Shown: positions 1 to 9,490, numbered from the stretch's first letter. The stretch: 64,000 nt of DNA from Williamsia sp. (GCA_015069695.1 JADCRZ010000004.1:1-64000), one strand, 5' to 3'. Notes: generated from the letters alone by a model not told the origin. A program made the numbers and translations.

Positions 1-48
1 CATACTCTACTAGAGATCTGGCCATCAATAGTAATCTATAAACTCAAC

Positions 49-90
49 AAAGCCCCCGGAGTAAGTACTCCGGGGGCTTTGCTTTTTTTT
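49..90 (+). terminator. Intrinsic terminator of a gene left of the window
   Basis: A near-perfect hairpin, with arm AAAGCCCCCGGAGTA and its complement TACTCCGGGGGCTTT, is followed by a run of eight T (83-90). This is a textbook rho-independent terminator. It faces right, so it probably ends a plus-strand gene lying before base 1. No coding sequence is visible in bases 1-48. Confidence 0.85.
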
Positions 91-436
91 GTCTGAACCA
101 GGATTATACGGATCCACGGATTACAGGATTGGTGACTGAAGGTGGATTAGTCAACTTCTTTTTTTGTCATCCTGTAAGGGCGCAGTTCAGTTTGCACTTG
201 CAGGGTGATGCCGCGCCCTTACAGGATCTTTGTAGAGCGTGCAGTTCCTGTTTCGTAAGACACTGGCAAATCATCGCAGCAGCCTGCCCGGCAGAGATTC
301 TGCACGGGGCGCACAAGCATCATGTAAGTGCAACACCAAGCAGCGCCCCGGCAGAATGACAAGAAGAAAATATAGCCTACTACACCTCTACCAAAAAATC
401 CTGTAATCCGTGGATCCATGTAATCCTGGTTCAGAC
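91..436. repeat. Long-armed palindromic element, copy 1
   Basis: The 40-nt left arm (91-130) begins GTCTGAACCAGGATTATACG and is matched, in reverse complement, by 397-436 with about 38 of 40 bases identical. The arms share the core GTCTGAACC...GATTNACAGGATT with the copies at 10357-10541 and 46205-46349. The 266-nt loop is unusually long because it holds a second element with its own terminal inverted repeats (161-365). The palindrome ends 40 nt past the allB stop codon, at the 3' end of the purine operon. Open reading frames crossing it are short and look spurious. Confidence 0.85.
161..365. mobile_element. MITE-like element A, nested in palindrome 1
   Basis: The terminal inverted repeats are imperfect: left 161-183 (TTTTTGTCATCCTG...GGGCGC) against right 343-365, about 18 of 23 matching. 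The interior, roughly 264-330, aligns with the element at 16824-17058: both contain a GCCTGCCC, AGATTC, GGGGCGC, AAGCA, ATGTAAG series in the same order. It encodes no transposase. A separate inner inverted repeat is CCTGTAAGGGCG at 171-182 against its complement at about 214-225. The non-autonomous mobile-element reading is inference from the terminal repeats and second copy; no target-site duplication was identified. Confidence 0.5.
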
Positions 437-476
437 AAAAAGTACCCTTAATCTCTCCCGTCCTGTAAATCAAGCT

Positions 477-1808
477 TCAAACAATCTCTCCCCCATTCAA
501 CTGCAAAAACTGAGGGTGCGCATAGACCGGCTCTCCTTTTAGCCATACTTGCTCTACTGTGCCAAATAGTTTTTCGTTTAGATAGGGCGTTAATTTGTGT
601 TTGTGGTGGATGAGTGAGGGTGTTACTACAAAAGGGGCATCCGGGTTCCAGGCGATTAGGTCGGCGTCGTAGCCTTGTTGTATTTTTCCTTTTCTGTTGC
701 CGAGGCCGGCAAGCAGGGCGGGCTTTTCGCAAAGCCATTCGGCGATTTGCGGAAGGGAGATGTTTCGTGTGCGGGCGGCCGTCCACAAGGCCGGGAGGGC
801 AAACTGGATGGAGGAAATGCCGCCCCAGGCGGTCAGGAAATTGCCGGTTTGCAGCGCTTTCATTTCGGGCGAGGCCGGTGAATGATCGGTTGCAACAAAA
901 TCAATGATGCCCTCCTGCAGGGCTTTCCAGAGCAGCTCCTTGTTTTCCCCATCCCGGATGGGCGGAGCGCATTTAAAAGAGGTTTGTCCGTCTGCGATCT
1001 CTTCAGCTTGAAAATATAGATAGTGCTGGGCCGTTTCTACCGTGAGCGGCAACCCTTTTTCTTTGGCCACCCTGATCCGTTCAATGGAATAAGAAGAAGC
1101 CAGATGAACAATGTGCACCCGGCAGCCCAGTTCTTCACAAAGCCGGATCATGAGTTTGATCGCGTTGTCTTCCCAGCGGTGCGGACGGGAGGAAAGATAA
1201 ACAGGGTAAGAGGCCGGATTGGCACCTGCTGGTATAGTGACCTGATCAGTCAGCTCACAGTGCACCAGCAGCGGCAGGTTCCATTGGGCAAGAAGGGGCA
1301 TGGCACTTCTCAGGTCAGCTTCCGTTGCATTGGGAAACTCCTCGATGCCGGAATGGGTCAGAAAAGCCTTAAAGCCGCACACACCCCCTTTGATCAATCC
1401 TTCAATTTCCCCCTTATTGCCGGGCACAATGCCTCCCCAGAAACCAATATTTACATGCGCCTGCTTTTGGGCGCATGCGATTTTTTGCCCGAGGGCACTA
1501 ACGGTTATAGTGACCGGTACAGCATTCAGCGGCATATCGATCAAAGTGGTTACACCGCCTGCCAGCGCAGCCCTTGTTGCCGTATCAAACCCTTCCCAGT
1601 CCGTGCGCCCAGGTTCATTGATATGCACATGCGGATCAACAACACCTGCCATCAACACGAGCTCGCCGAGGTCTGTTGCTGCTTGGTCAAGTCCCTCAGG
1701 CAGCTCCTGCCAGACTTCTGCTATCACGCCGTCCTTGATGGCGATCCACGCCTCTCCTATCCGTGTTCCGGTAATGACCCGGTTGCTTTTTATAACAGCG
1801 TCGTACAT
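477..1808 (-). CDS. allB: Allantoinase
   Basis: Cyclic-amidohydrolase-family enzyme of 443 residues that opens allantoin to allantoate in the cytoplasm. The metal-binding motif VDPHVHINEPGRT (H60 and H62) lies near the N-terminus, VHIVHLAS supplies further ligand His residues, and VATDHSPA near the C-terminus is the expected Asp motif. The length matches the family norm of about 440-455. The residues around DPHVH...EPGRT favour allantoinase over dihydropyrimidinase or dihydroorotase, and the surrounding purine genes settle it. It is the last gene of the minus-strand operon, 36 nt after uraH. Palindrome 1 follows its stop codon. Confidence 0.96.
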   Translation of the reverse strand: MYDAVIKSNRVITGTRIGEAWIAIKDGVIAEVWQELPEGLDQAATDLGELVLMAGVVDPHVHINEPGRTDWEGFDTATRAALAGGVTTLIDMPLNAVPVTITVSALGQKIACAQKQAHVNIGFWGGIVPGNKGEIEGLIKGGVCGFKAFLTHSGIEEFPNATEADLRSAMPLLAQWNLPLLVHCELTDQVTIPAGANPASYPVYLSSRPHRWEDNAIKLMIRLCEELGCRVHIVHLASSYSIERIRVAKEKGLPLTVETAQHYLYFQAEEIADGQTSFKCAPPIRDGENKELLWKALQEGIIDFVATDHSPASPEMKALQTGNFLTAWGGISSIQFALPALWTAARTRNISLPQIAEWLCEKPALLAGLGNRKGKIQQGYDADLIAWNPDAPFVVTPSLIHHKHKLTPYLNEKLFGTVEQVWLKGEPVYAHPQFLQLNGGEIV

Positions 1809-1844
1809 ACGAAGATTTTTAGAATGAGGCTCGCGGACCGCTGC

Positions 1845-2183
1845 TCAGGAGCCCCGGTAGGTCGTGTACCCGAACGGGCCTAACAACAGCGGTATATGAT
1901 AATGCGCCTGGCTGCTTATCTCAAAAACAATTTCTACATACGGGTAGAAACTGGCAACGGCCAGCTGCTCAAAATACGGCCGGGTAAAAAACTTTATTTT
2001 ATAGAGCCCGGCCGCCAGCAAAATGCCTGTTGGCAGGAGATCAGCGATCCGGCCATCCGCATTGGTGGTACCTTTCGCCATCTCCTGCCAATTGCCGGAT
2101 CCGTCTGCGTACAGGATAACTAAGATGCCTTCTGCAGGTTTGCCCCTGGATGTATCGAGCACATGGGTGGTAAGCTGGCTCAT
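1845..2183 (-). CDS. uraH: 5-hydroxyisourate hydrolase (transthyretin-like)
   Basis: A 112-residue transthyretin-related protein hydrolysing 5-hydroxyisourate, the unstable product of uricase, to OHCU. It carries both family hallmarks: an N-terminal LTTHVLDTSRGKPA with catalytic His7, and the C-terminal tetrapeptide YRGS, which separates HIU hydrolases from true transthyretin. No signal peptide is seen, so it is cytoplasmic. Its ATG overlaps the TGA of uraD by 4 nt (ATGA at 2180-2183), which indicates translational coupling. In this pathway uraH and uraD act in sequence, matching their adjacency. Confidence 0.95.
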   Translation of the reverse strand: MSQLTTHVLDTSRGKPAEGILVILYADGSGNWQEMAKGTTNADGRIADLLPTGILLAAGLYKIKFFTRPYFEQLAVASFYPYVEIVFEISSQAHYHIPLLLGPFGYTTYRGS

Positions 2184-2686
2184 GATGCAAGTAATTTTTG
2201 TAAACGGATTTGAGTGATCTTGTTTTGCTCCTGCATGGCTATCCGGATCTCATCCTCCGCTGTATTGTGCAGCCTGGCCTGCAGCAGGTGCAGCATCTCC
2301 GGGGCCGACTTGCCCGTTGCGCATACGATGAAAATATAGCCAAACTTTTCTGCATAAGCATCATTGCCTTCTTTCAACGCCTGCAGCACGGCATCGGATG
2401 TTTGCCTGGCAGCAGCCTGCTCTTCTCCTGCCCACTGCGCAGTAGCGGCAAATCTTTCTTTCAGGGTCTGCACATCACCGATCCTGGGATGGTGACTGAA
2501 TGCTTCTATCCAATCATTTTCGGAACAATTGTTCCAGATCCTTTCTGCCTCCGGCAGCAGTTCTTTTTCATCCGCCACCGGAAATATTTCTACCATCTGC
2601 TCAATCCATGTAGCAGAACCGCAGCATCTCGCCAATTCAGTTCTGAGCTGAGGGATAGATAAATTATTCAGCTGTTGAAGGGTCAT
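2180..2686 (-). CDS. uraD: OHCU decarboxylase
   Basis: A 168-residue 2-oxo-4-hydroxy-4-carboxy-5-ureidoimidazoline decarboxylase that makes (S)-allantoin stereospecifically. The active-site motif FSHHPRIGD is present, followed by an all-alpha pattern typical of the family. The reading frame runs open to 2770, but the residues before the Met at 2686 (rich in Gly, His and Cys) lack family character. Starting at 2686 also gives a 4-nt ATGA overlap with the upstream allE gene, so this start is preferred. The stop codon in turn overlaps the uraH start. Confidence 0.93.
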   Translation of the reverse strand: MTLQQLNNLSIPQLRTELARCCGSATWIEQMVEIFPVADEKELLPEAERIWNNCSENDWIEAFSHHPRIGDVQTLKERFAATAQWAGEEQAAARQTSDAVLQALKEGNDAYAEKFGYIFIVCATGKSAPEMLHLLQARLHNTAEDEIRIAMQEQNKITQIRLQKLLAS

Positions 2687-3429
2687 GGTTGGATGGGAAA
2701 GCGGTTCACATTCTTGTAATAAATGTACACAGCCGGTTCCTTCCCCATGGCCGTGAACCATTGCTGGCAAAAAGGGGCCATCCAGATAGAATCACCTTTT
2801 TTTACCGGGTACCATTGGTGGTCGAGCATATAGATGCCCTGTCCCTGCAGGTATAAGAGGCCATGCTCCATGATATGCGTTTCCACCAGGGGCAGATTGC
2901 CACCGGGGTCATAGGTAAAGATATTTACGGCCATGTCAAACGAAAGATCATCGGGCAGCAGCACCTGCAGCCGCAAGGCCGGATCACCGAGATAGGCAGG
3001 GCCTTCTATATTGGCAGCGTCTCCAAAGCGATAAGCAGGTACGCCATACCCATCCAACGGCTCATAAACCTTGTGAAAACCCAACAGCCGGGTATTTTCC
3101 TCCCTGCTTTCTACCTGGTATGCATGCTGAACGGGTACATACACAAAATGCCCTTTTTGCAGTTCCCTGGTTTCATCCGCTACGGTAACGCTGCAGCTGC
3201 CTTCCACCACATAAAAAAAGATCTGTGTAGCCGCCGTTCTGCCGCTGAGCTTTCCGGTTGCCTGCAGCGTGATCAGGTTCTGGCAAAGCTTTGCCCCCAT
3301 CGCCTCACTGATGATCACATTCACCGTGCAATGGGTCCAGCCAGGCACGGTGCTGTTGATATATCCGTCCGGACTGATCACGGCATGATTGCCTTTTACC
3401 ACCGAGCGGGTAAGTGCTGAAATTTCCAT
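2683..3429 (-). CDS. allE: (S)-ureidoglycine aminohydrolase
   Basis: Bicupin metalloenzyme (UGlyAH, also called YlbA) releasing ammonia from ureidoglycine to give (S)-ureidoglycolate. The C-terminal cupin shows VETHIMEHGLLYLQGQG and later WMAPFCQQWF, which contain the Glu, two His and Gln expected as Mn ligands. The start at 3429 (MEISALTRSVVKGNH) lines up with the usual N-terminus of the family; an in-frame ATG at 3477 would add 16 residues and cannot be excluded. The preceding 110-nt gap after allC is the largest inside the operon and could hold a weak secondary promoter, though no clear motif is seen. Confidence 0.92.
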   Translation of the reverse strand: MEISALTRSVVKGNHAVISPDGYINSTVPGWTHCTVNVIISEAMGAKLCQNLITLQATGKLSGRTAATQIFFYVVEGSCSVTVADETRELQKGHFVYVPVQHAYQVESREENTRLLGFHKVYEPLDGYGVPAYRFGDAANIEGPAYLGDPALRLQVLLPDDLSFDMAVNIFTYDPGGNLPLVETHIMEHGLLYLQGQGIYMLDHQWYPVKKGDSIWMAPFCQQWFTAMGKEPAVYIYYKNVNRFPIQP

Positions 3430-3539
3430 AGTTGCAAAAATAAGATGCTGCTTTTCAGGAAGCATCGGGTAAAACATGTCAAATTTCCAGTGACAAGAAA
3501 AAGATTTTCTCCGCCTTTAATGGGATACCAGGGTACCGT

Positions 3540-4802
3540 TTACTGATCGTAATTGAATACCATCTGTTTTAAAAACCCTTCCATTACCTGGATGGTTGCT
3601 GCAATATCATCTTCTTCCACGTCTTCAAGGGGATGATGGCTGATCCCTTTGTAACAGCGGACAAACAACATGGCTACCGGACAAATAGCCGATAAGGGCA
3701 CCACATCATGCCCGGCACCGCTTGACAAGGATACGACCTGGTGACCTGCATCCCCGATTGCACGGGATAATAACCGGATCAACCGGGGATCGCAGGAAAC
3801 CGGTGCAGATGATTGTACCATGTTGTACGAAAAGAGAACAGCCCGTTGCCGGCAGATGTCGTTCAGCACCTTTTGAAGCGACTGCCAGGCTGCTGCCAGT
3901 TCTTCCTCATCGGTGCTGCGCAGGTCAAGCGTGCAGTCTACCTTGCCGGGTATAACATTGCTGGCTGCATGCGGGATATCGAGCTTGCCCACAGTGGCTA
4001 CCAGTCCTGCCTGTTGCCTGGCAAAGTCTTCTATGGCCAGTATACAGGCCGCTGCGCAACACAAGGCATCGCGGCGCATGGGCATGGGTACCGTTCCGGC
4101 ATGGCCCGCTTCACCGGTAAAGCTCAGCAGGATCCTTTTCTGTCCGGCAATACCTGTAACAACAGCCACAGGAATGGCGCGCTCATACAATACAGGCCCC
4201 TGCTCAATATGGGCTTCAATGTAACCCAACAGTTCCTTGCCCGCCACAGATGCCTGTGCAAGTCCACCGGGATCGCCACCGATCGCTTGAATAGCCTGCC
4301 GCAGCGCAATGCCTTGTTCATCTCTTTTATCCAGCAATTCCGTTTCAAACAAACCGGCGACGGCCTTGCTGCCCAGGTAAGTGGTATGAAAGCGCACGCC
4401 TTCTTCATCACAAAAAGCCAGCAGTTCTATATGAAAAGGCAGCTGCTGTTGCAGGCCGGTGACCAATTCCAGCAGATCCAATCCGAGCAGGATGCCAAGC
4501 GGTCCGTCGAAAGCGCCGGCATCAACCACCGTATCATAATGCGAACCGATCAGGAGGGTTTTAGCGGCCGGATTGCCACAGTCCCACCTTCCCCGGATAT
4601 TGCCAACCGGATCGATATGAGCTTCCAGTCCAGCTTCCTCCATCCAGGATAAGACCAGGCTGCCGGCTTGCACAAATGCAGGCGTGCCGTATACCCGGTT
4701 GATGATCCCGGGCTCATCGGTGATCAGGGAAAGCTCCCTGATGCGTTGCAGCAGGGCTGCGGCCCTGGTTCCATATTGCTTAGCTGTTTTTGTCTGCTCC
4801 AT
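3540..4802 (-). CDS. allC: Allantoate amidohydrolase (M20 family)
   Basis: Zn/Mn-dependent M20-family amidase of 420 residues converting allantoate to ureidoglycine, CO2 and ammonia. Metal-site motifs are visible: GSHYDTVVDAGAFDG, then CDEEGVRF, IEAHIEQGP, and a C-terminal SSGAGHDVVPLS. These match allantoate amidohydrolases and their relatives N-carbamoyl-amino-acid hydrolases; the location between xdhC and allE decides for allantoate. The start overlaps the xdhC stop region by 23 nt (4780-4802), a strong sign of one transcript. No secretion signal. Confidence 0.93.
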   Translation of the reverse strand: MEQTKTAKQYGTRAAALLQRIRELSLITDEPGIINRVYGTPAFVQAGSLVLSWMEEAGLEAHIDPVGNIRGRWDCGNPAAKTLLIGSHYDTVVDAGAFDGPLGILLGLDLLELVTGLQQQLPFHIELLAFCDEEGVRFHTTYLGSKAVAGLFETELLDKRDEQGIALRQAIQAIGGDPGGLAQASVAGKELLGYIEAHIEQGPVLYERAIPVAVVTGIAGQKRILLSFTGEAGHAGTVPMPMRRDALCCAAACILAIEDFARQQAGLVATVGKLDIPHAASNVIPGKVDCTLDLRSTDEEELAAAWQSLQKVLNDICRQRAVLFSYNMVQSSAPVSCDPRLIRLLSRAIGDAGHQVVSLSSGAGHDVVPLSAICPVAMLFVRCYKGISHHPLEDVEEDDIAATIQVMEGFLKQMVFNYDQ

Positions 4803-5754
4803 TTTTTACGGAAATGATTTGTGCGGCAATGCTTACGGCAATTTCTTCCGGCGTCTGGCTGTTAATGGCCATACCCACGGGCGCGTATATGCGCGCAAGA
4901 AGGGCTTCTTCCATGCCTTCCCTTCTGTACTGCTCAAACAGCTGCTCCAGTTTGTACTTGCTTCCCAACACACCCAGGTAAACAAATCGTTTGTCCATGA
5001 CCGTTCGAAGTACCAGGTCATCGGTTCTGTACCCGATCGTCATCACAACGGCATACTGACTTTCCGGTGGGATCAGGGCCTTCAGCTCGCTGTAGTGACC
5101 TAACAGGGTTTTGCGGTGGGCAAATGGATTTTCTGTAAAGGTATTCAGGTCCGGCCTGTCGTCATACAGGTGGATATAAAAATCCATTTCACGCATGAGC
5201 TTGCAGAGCGCCAGGGCGCAATGCCCCGCGCCGATCACATGAAGGTGATTTTTGTAACCGATCTTTTCCCGGTACAACCAGTCTGTTTCTGATTTCTGCT
5301 CAAAGAAAAAATCAGCTTCTTCCTTGTACGCTGAGAAAAACAGTCCGGCCGGTGATAGCTGCAGCAGGCCATTTTCTTCCTTTTCCAGGCAAGCTATGAT
5401 CTCTTGAACGGGCCCGCAGTCATGCTGTTGCAGCGGGCTCATGAATAGAGTCTGCTCACCGGAACAGATCATGCCGCTTTGGTCCTTTGGTGCTGATTTG
5501 TTGTGATGTTGTTTGCGCAGACCGGAGAGTGATTCATAATGCGCGAGCTGGTCCTTTGCCATCTCCACGAATTTGTATTCCATGATGCCACCGCCAATAG
5601 AACCCTGCATACGGCCTTCTGCGTTTACTGCCATAAAAAATCCCTGCCGGCCCGGACTGCTTCCTTCGCTATGCAGTACATACAGCATCATCACCGGGAT
5701 ACCCTGCTGTAGATTGTGCAGGATAAATTTCCAGGTATGCAGTCCTCTTTCCAT
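4780..5754 (-). CDS. xdhC: XdhC-family molybdenum-cofactor insertion protein
   Basis: Accessory protein that in known systems binds molybdenum cofactor, helps its sulfuration, and delivers it to xanthine dehydrogenase. The N-terminal half has the XdhC signatures GSSPGRQGFFM and GSIGGGIMEYKF; the C-terminal half is a Rossmann-like domain opening HVIGAGHCALALCKLM. At 324 residues it is a complete two-domain member. It starts 2 nt after the xdhB stop codon and overlaps allC by 23 nt. It is not an enzyme subunit itself and should be needed for XdhAB activity. Confidence 0.9.
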   Translation of the reverse strand: MERGLHTWKFILHNLQQGIPVMMLYVLHSEGSSPGRQGFFMAVNAEGRMQGSIGGGIMEYKFVEMAKDQLAHYESLSGLRKQHHNKSAPKDQSGMICSGEQTLFMSPLQQHDCGPVQEIIACLEKEENGLLQLSPAGLFFSAYKEEADFFFEQKSETDWLYREKIGYKNHLHVIGAGHCALALCKLMREMDFYIHLYDDRPDLNTFTENPFAHRKTLLGHYSELKALIPPESQYAVVMTIGYRTDDLVLRTVMDKRFVYLGVLGSKYKLEQLFEQYRREGMEEALLARIYAPVGMAINSQTPEEIAVSIAAQIISVKNGADKNS

Positions 5755-5756
5755 AT

Positions 5757-8057
5757 TTACAAACTTACCTGCGCGCTGGCTTTCAGCTTATCGGCGCCTT
5801 CCTTTTTATTTTTTCCATATAGCGCCATCAGGGTTTTTTCAGGTGTCAGGGGAGCGTCAAAAGGCACCAGGGCTGCGGGATTGAAGGCCCGGATCGCATC
5901 GCGGATGGCAAAGAAAGCGCCGATGCCGTACATCAGGGGTGGCTCTCCTACTGCTTTGGAGCGGAAAATAGCGGCATTGTCAGTATCGGTCTGCAAGGGA
6001 TGGATCAGGATTTCCCTGGGCACCGAATAAATATCAGGCACTTTGTAATTCGACAAGGTATTGGACCGCAGCCGGCCCTGGGCATCATACACAATTTCCT
6101 CCATCGTCATCCAGCCCATGCCCTGTACCAGTCCGCCTTCGATCTGTCCCCGGTCAATAGCCGGGTTCATGCTGGCTCCGAAATCGTGTACGATCTTCAC
6201 CGCATCAAATTCGTAGGTGCCGCGCAGGCAGTCGAGCGTTACCACGGTAACAGATGTGCCATACACATGGTAGGCAAACGGGTGCCCCTTTTCTTTGGTC
6301 TTGTCAAAGAATATCTCCGGGGTAGCATAGTGGGCATGCTCCGATAAATTGACGCGCTTTCCAAATGCAGCGCTCACGAGTTTGTGCCAGTTCCAATCGG
6401 TTCGCTCCCCGTTCACACAAACCACTTCATCCTGCAGCCGGATGTTGCCGGTTGTTGCGCCGAACTGATCGGCGGCCACTTCCCGGAGTCTTTCCAGGAT
6501 GGCAGTACAGGCCATCAGGGTGGCTTTGCCGTTGAGGTCGGCGGTTGCACTGGCAGCAGAGGGAGATGTGTTGGCAATGCGGTGGGTGCTGGTGCTTTGC
6601 ACGCGGATGCGCTGCGGCCTGATCGAGAACACCTGCGCCGCCACCTGTACCATCTTTGTATTGACGCCCTGGCCCATTTCCACCGCGCCGGTGCTGATGC
6701 TCACACTGCCATCGGCATACACGTGCACCAGCGCCCTTGCCTGGTTCATCATGGTATTGGTAAAAGAAATACCAAAGCAGATAGGCATCCAGGCCAGCCC
6801 CTTTTTATACAGGAGGTTGGAGCGGTTAAACGTTTGTACAGCCGCCTGCCAGCTTGCTGTATCATACAAGCGCTCGGTTTTGTTCCAGCAAACCTGTGCT
6901 TCGCTGACAGCTTTTTGTCCGTACGGAAACAGATCGCCTGTTTTGTTGAGGTTGGCTTTTTGAATGATTGTTTTGTCTATCCCCAGTTGCTCTGCTGCCC
7001 AGGCGATGGCCGATTCAATTACAAACATGCCCTGCGGCCCTCCAAAGCCCCGGAACGCCGTATTGGGCGGCAGATGGGTGCGGCAGCTGTATCCGGTTGC
7101 TTTTACGTTTGGAATGTAGTAGGTGTTGGTACAATGAAAAAGGGTTCTTTCCAGCACGGCCGGCGACAGATCGGCGGCGGCGCCTGCATTCTGATAGAAC
7201 ACCACTTCGTATGCAAGGATATTGTACTGCGCATCCAGTCCGATTTTAAAATCAGCCGAATAAGGATGCCGCTTGCCGGTCATGGCCATGTCTTCCATGC
7301 GGTGCAGGCAATATTTTATGGGCTTTTTTAATTGGAAAGCTGCGAGGGCACAGAGGGCTGCCCATGCGTTGGCCTGGTCTTCCTTGCCGCCAAACCCGCC
7401 GCCCAGGCGGGTCACCTCTACCTCTATCTGGTGCATCGGCAGACCGGTTACGCGGCAGGAGGCAGTTTGGGTTGCGCGCGGACTTTGGGTAGAAGAATAA
7501 ATCTTCAATCCCTCGTTCTCCTGCGGGATGGCATAAGCGCCCTGCGTTTCGATGTACAGATGTTCCTGTCCGTTGGTGTCGGCCTTGCCGGAAAAAACAT
7601 GGCTGCATTCGTTCCAGGCTGTAGTGGTATCGCCCAGTACAAACTGGCGTGGAGGAACGATAAGCGCTCCCCGTGCCTGTGCTTCACGCGGGTCAGTGAT
7701 CACGGGCAGGGGGTCGATCTCCACCCGGATCTTTTTCAGGGCGGCCCGGGCAGCGCTATCTGTTTCAGCCACTACAAAGGCGATGGGCATGCCACAGAAA
7801 TCAACGCCATGGCTGGCCAGCAGCGGCTCATCCGGCACAATGCCGCCGATCTGGTTATCACCCGGAATATCTTTCCAGGTAAATATTTTTACAACACCGG
7901 GCATCTGCCCGGCTTCATCCAGGCAGAGGCTGGTAATATGACCGTGAGCAATGGAGGAAGCGAATGCGGCACCAAAAAGGGTACCCTGGAGCAGGGGAAC
8001 ATCATCCAGGTAAACAGATTCGCCGCGGGTGTGGGTAGAAGAGTCTTTGTTGAGCAT
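5757..8057 (-). CDS. xdhB: Xanthine dehydrogenase, molybdopterin-binding large subunit
   Basis: The 766-residue molybdenum subunit that oxidises hypoxanthine and xanthine to urate. Recognisable elements include TRLGGGFGGKED in the middle, AFRGFGGPQGMFV, GAVEMGQGVNTKM, and near the end SKAVGEPPLMYGIGAFFA, whose Glu is the conserved catalytic base. The open frame reaches 8180, but the Met at 8057 (MLNKDSSTHTRGES) matches the normal start and leaves a 10-nt gap after xdhA, so it is chosen. Together with XdhA it forms the split, prokaryotic form of the enzyme. Confidence 0.95.
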   Translation of the reverse strand: MLNKDSSTHTRGESVYLDDVPLLQGTLFGAAFASSIAHGHITSLCLDEAGQMPGVVKIFTWKDIPGDNQIGGIVPDEPLLASHGVDFCGMPIAFVVAETDSAARAALKKIRVEIDPLPVITDPREAQARGALIVPPRQFVLGDTTTAWNECSHVFSGKADTNGQEHLYIETQGAYAIPQENEGLKIYSSTQSPRATQTASCRVTGLPMHQIEVEVTRLGGGFGGKEDQANAWAALCALAAFQLKKPIKYCLHRMEDMAMTGKRHPYSADFKIGLDAQYNILAYEVVFYQNAGAAADLSPAVLERTLFHCTNTYYIPNVKATGYSCRTHLPPNTAFRGFGGPQGMFVIESAIAWAAEQLGIDKTIIQKANLNKTGDLFPYGQKAVSEAQVCWNKTERLYDTASWQAAVQTFNRSNLLYKKGLAWMPICFGISFTNTMMNQARALVHVYADGSVSISTGAVEMGQGVNTKMVQVAAQVFSIRPQRIRVQSTSTHRIANTSPSAASATADLNGKATLMACTAILERLREVAADQFGATTGNIRLQDEVVCVNGERTDWNWHKLVSAAFGKRVNLSEHAHYATPEIFFDKTKEKGHPFAYHVYGTSVTVVTLDCLRGTYEFDAVKIVHDFGASMNPAIDRGQIEGGLVQGMGWMTMEEIVYDAQGRLRSNTLSNYKVPDIYSVPREILIHPLQTDTDNAAIFRSKAVGEPPLMYGIGAFFAIRDAIRAFNPAALVPFDAPLTPEKTLMALYGKNKKEGADKLKASAQVSL

Positions 8058-8067
8058 AGATCCTGTT

Positions 8068-9489
8068 TCAGACAAGGTGTAACAATCTGCTTGCATCCAG
8101 CCGGGGAAACAAGCTGATAAAATGTGCTTTGATGAGCTGGCCCAGTAAAAGGGTTTTGTAGGCTGCCGTTCCCCTGGCATCGCTGACCGGAGAGATTTCT
8201 TCTTTTGCTATCGCAATCGCTTCGCCGATCAGGGTTTCTTCCAGGTGCTTTCCGACCAAAAAATCAGCTGTTTGCTGCAAACAGAGAGGCACAGGCGCAA
8301 CGCCTCCTGCAGCCAGTCCGGCTTCTGCGATCAGGTCACCATTCATGGTGATAAACAAGGCCGAGTTAACACTGGCGATGTCGAGGTGGGTACGCTTGCT
8401 TACCTTTTCAAAGTTGACGCAGGTTTCTTTACCGGGCAGGGTGAATGAGATTTCACGGATATGCTCATGCGCTTTTAAGTCGAGCTGCTTATACCCTTTG
8501 TACAGTTTGCGCAAAGGCAGCCTCCTTGTATGATTGCCATCGCTCAGCAGGAGCTGTGCATCTGCTGCCAGAAAGAAAATAGAAAAATCGCCGATGGGAG
8601 ATGCGTTCACAAAATTTCCGGCAATGGTGGCCCCGTTCCGGATAGGCGTTGAGGAAATGGCTTTTACCTGTTTGCTGAAATGCGGAAAGGCTTCCCGGAT
8701 AACAGCAGATTCCTGCAGATCGGTTGCGGTAACAGCGGGCCCCATGATGCATTGGTTGCCTTGCCTGCGAATAATCCGCAGGGCTGGATCATCGAACATA
8801 AAATGGATGTCATCATGGTCCAGCTCATCATGCCGCTGTACATACAGGTCGGTACCGCCTGCTACGCGGAAGGCTTGTGTGCTCCTGGGTTTCCGCAGTT
8901 CCTTGCTCCGTTCGCGCAGGGCCATCAAGCGTGCTTTCATAAGAGAAAAATAAGCTGGAAGGATGTTATTCCCTACTGCAAACTGCAAGGGATCCTGCTC
9001 CTCTCTGGCAGAGAGCAAACCGGTTATTTCTTCCGCTGCCCTTTCGATTGATTTATACCCTGTGCAGCGGCAGATATTGCCATCCATGGCAGCGATGGCA
9101 TTTTGAACGGTTGCTTCCTTGCCGCTTACACAAAACTGTGCAAGCGATACCACAAAGCCGGGTGTACAAAAACCGCACTGTGTGGCAGAACAACTGCTCA
9201 TGGCTTGTTGCACCGGATTGAGCCCCGTAGCAGGATTCAAGCCTTCGATGGTAACGACGTGCTTGCCCTGCACGTTGCCTAGCGGCGTTAGACAGGAGGT
9301 ATAGGACCGGTAACGCAACTGCTCCTCTATCAGCTCGCCGATTAAAACCGAGCAGGCGCCGCAATCGCCTTCGCGGCAGCCGATCTTTGTGCCGGTCAGT
9401 CTCCTGTTGTAACGCACAAAATCAAGCAGCGTCGTGCCGGCGGGCAGGTCGGTGCTTAGTTCTGTATCATTCAGTATAAACCGGATCAT
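8068..9489 (-). CDS. xdhA: Xanthine dehydrogenase, 2Fe-2S and FAD small subunit
   Basis: A 473-residue electron-transfer subunit. Residues 1-80 form a plant-type ferredoxin with Cys38, Cys43, Cys46 and Cys66 (GCREGDCGAC...TSC). Residues 98-145 carry the second 2Fe-2S domain, with CSATQCGFCTPG and GNICRCTGY. Residues from about 200 form an FAD-binding domain (FRVAGGTDLYVQ, NGATIAGNFVNASPIGDF) and a CO-dehydrogenase-flavoprotein-like C-terminus. Both iron-sulfur clusters appear intact. It lies between uox (1-nt gap) and xdhB (10-nt gap). Confidence 0.95.
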   Translation of the reverse strand: MIRFILNDTELSTDLPAGTTLLDFVRYNRRLTGTKIGCREGDCGACSVLIGELIEEQLRYRSYTSCLTPLGNVQGKHVVTIEGLNPATGLNPVQQAMSSCSATQCGFCTPGFVVSLAQFCVSGKEATVQNAIAAMDGNICRCTGYKSIERAAEEITGLLSAREEQDPLQFAVGNNILPAYFSLMKARLMALRERSKELRKPRSTQAFRVAGGTDLYVQRHDELDHDDIHFMFDDPALRIIRRQGNQCIMGPAVTATDLQESAVIREAFPHFSKQVKAISSTPIRNGATIAGNFVNASPIGDFSIFFLAADAQLLLSDGNHTRRLPLRKLYKGYKQLDLKAHEHIREISFTLPGKETCVNFEKVSKRTHLDIASVNSALFITMNGDLIAEAGLAAGGVAPVPLCLQQTADFLVGKHLEETLIGEAIAIAKEEISPVSDARGTAAYKTLLLGQLIKAHFISLFPRLDASRLLHLV

Positions 9490-9490
9490 G

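Noticed and set aside
1023-1883. Long plus-strand frame opposite the allantoinase gene
   Set aside because: Shadow frame of a well-supported gene on the other strand; no family motif or signal.
6384-7331. Plus-strand 315-codon frame opposite xdhB
   Set aside because: Shadow of xdhB; composition follows the complementary codons and no domain is visible.
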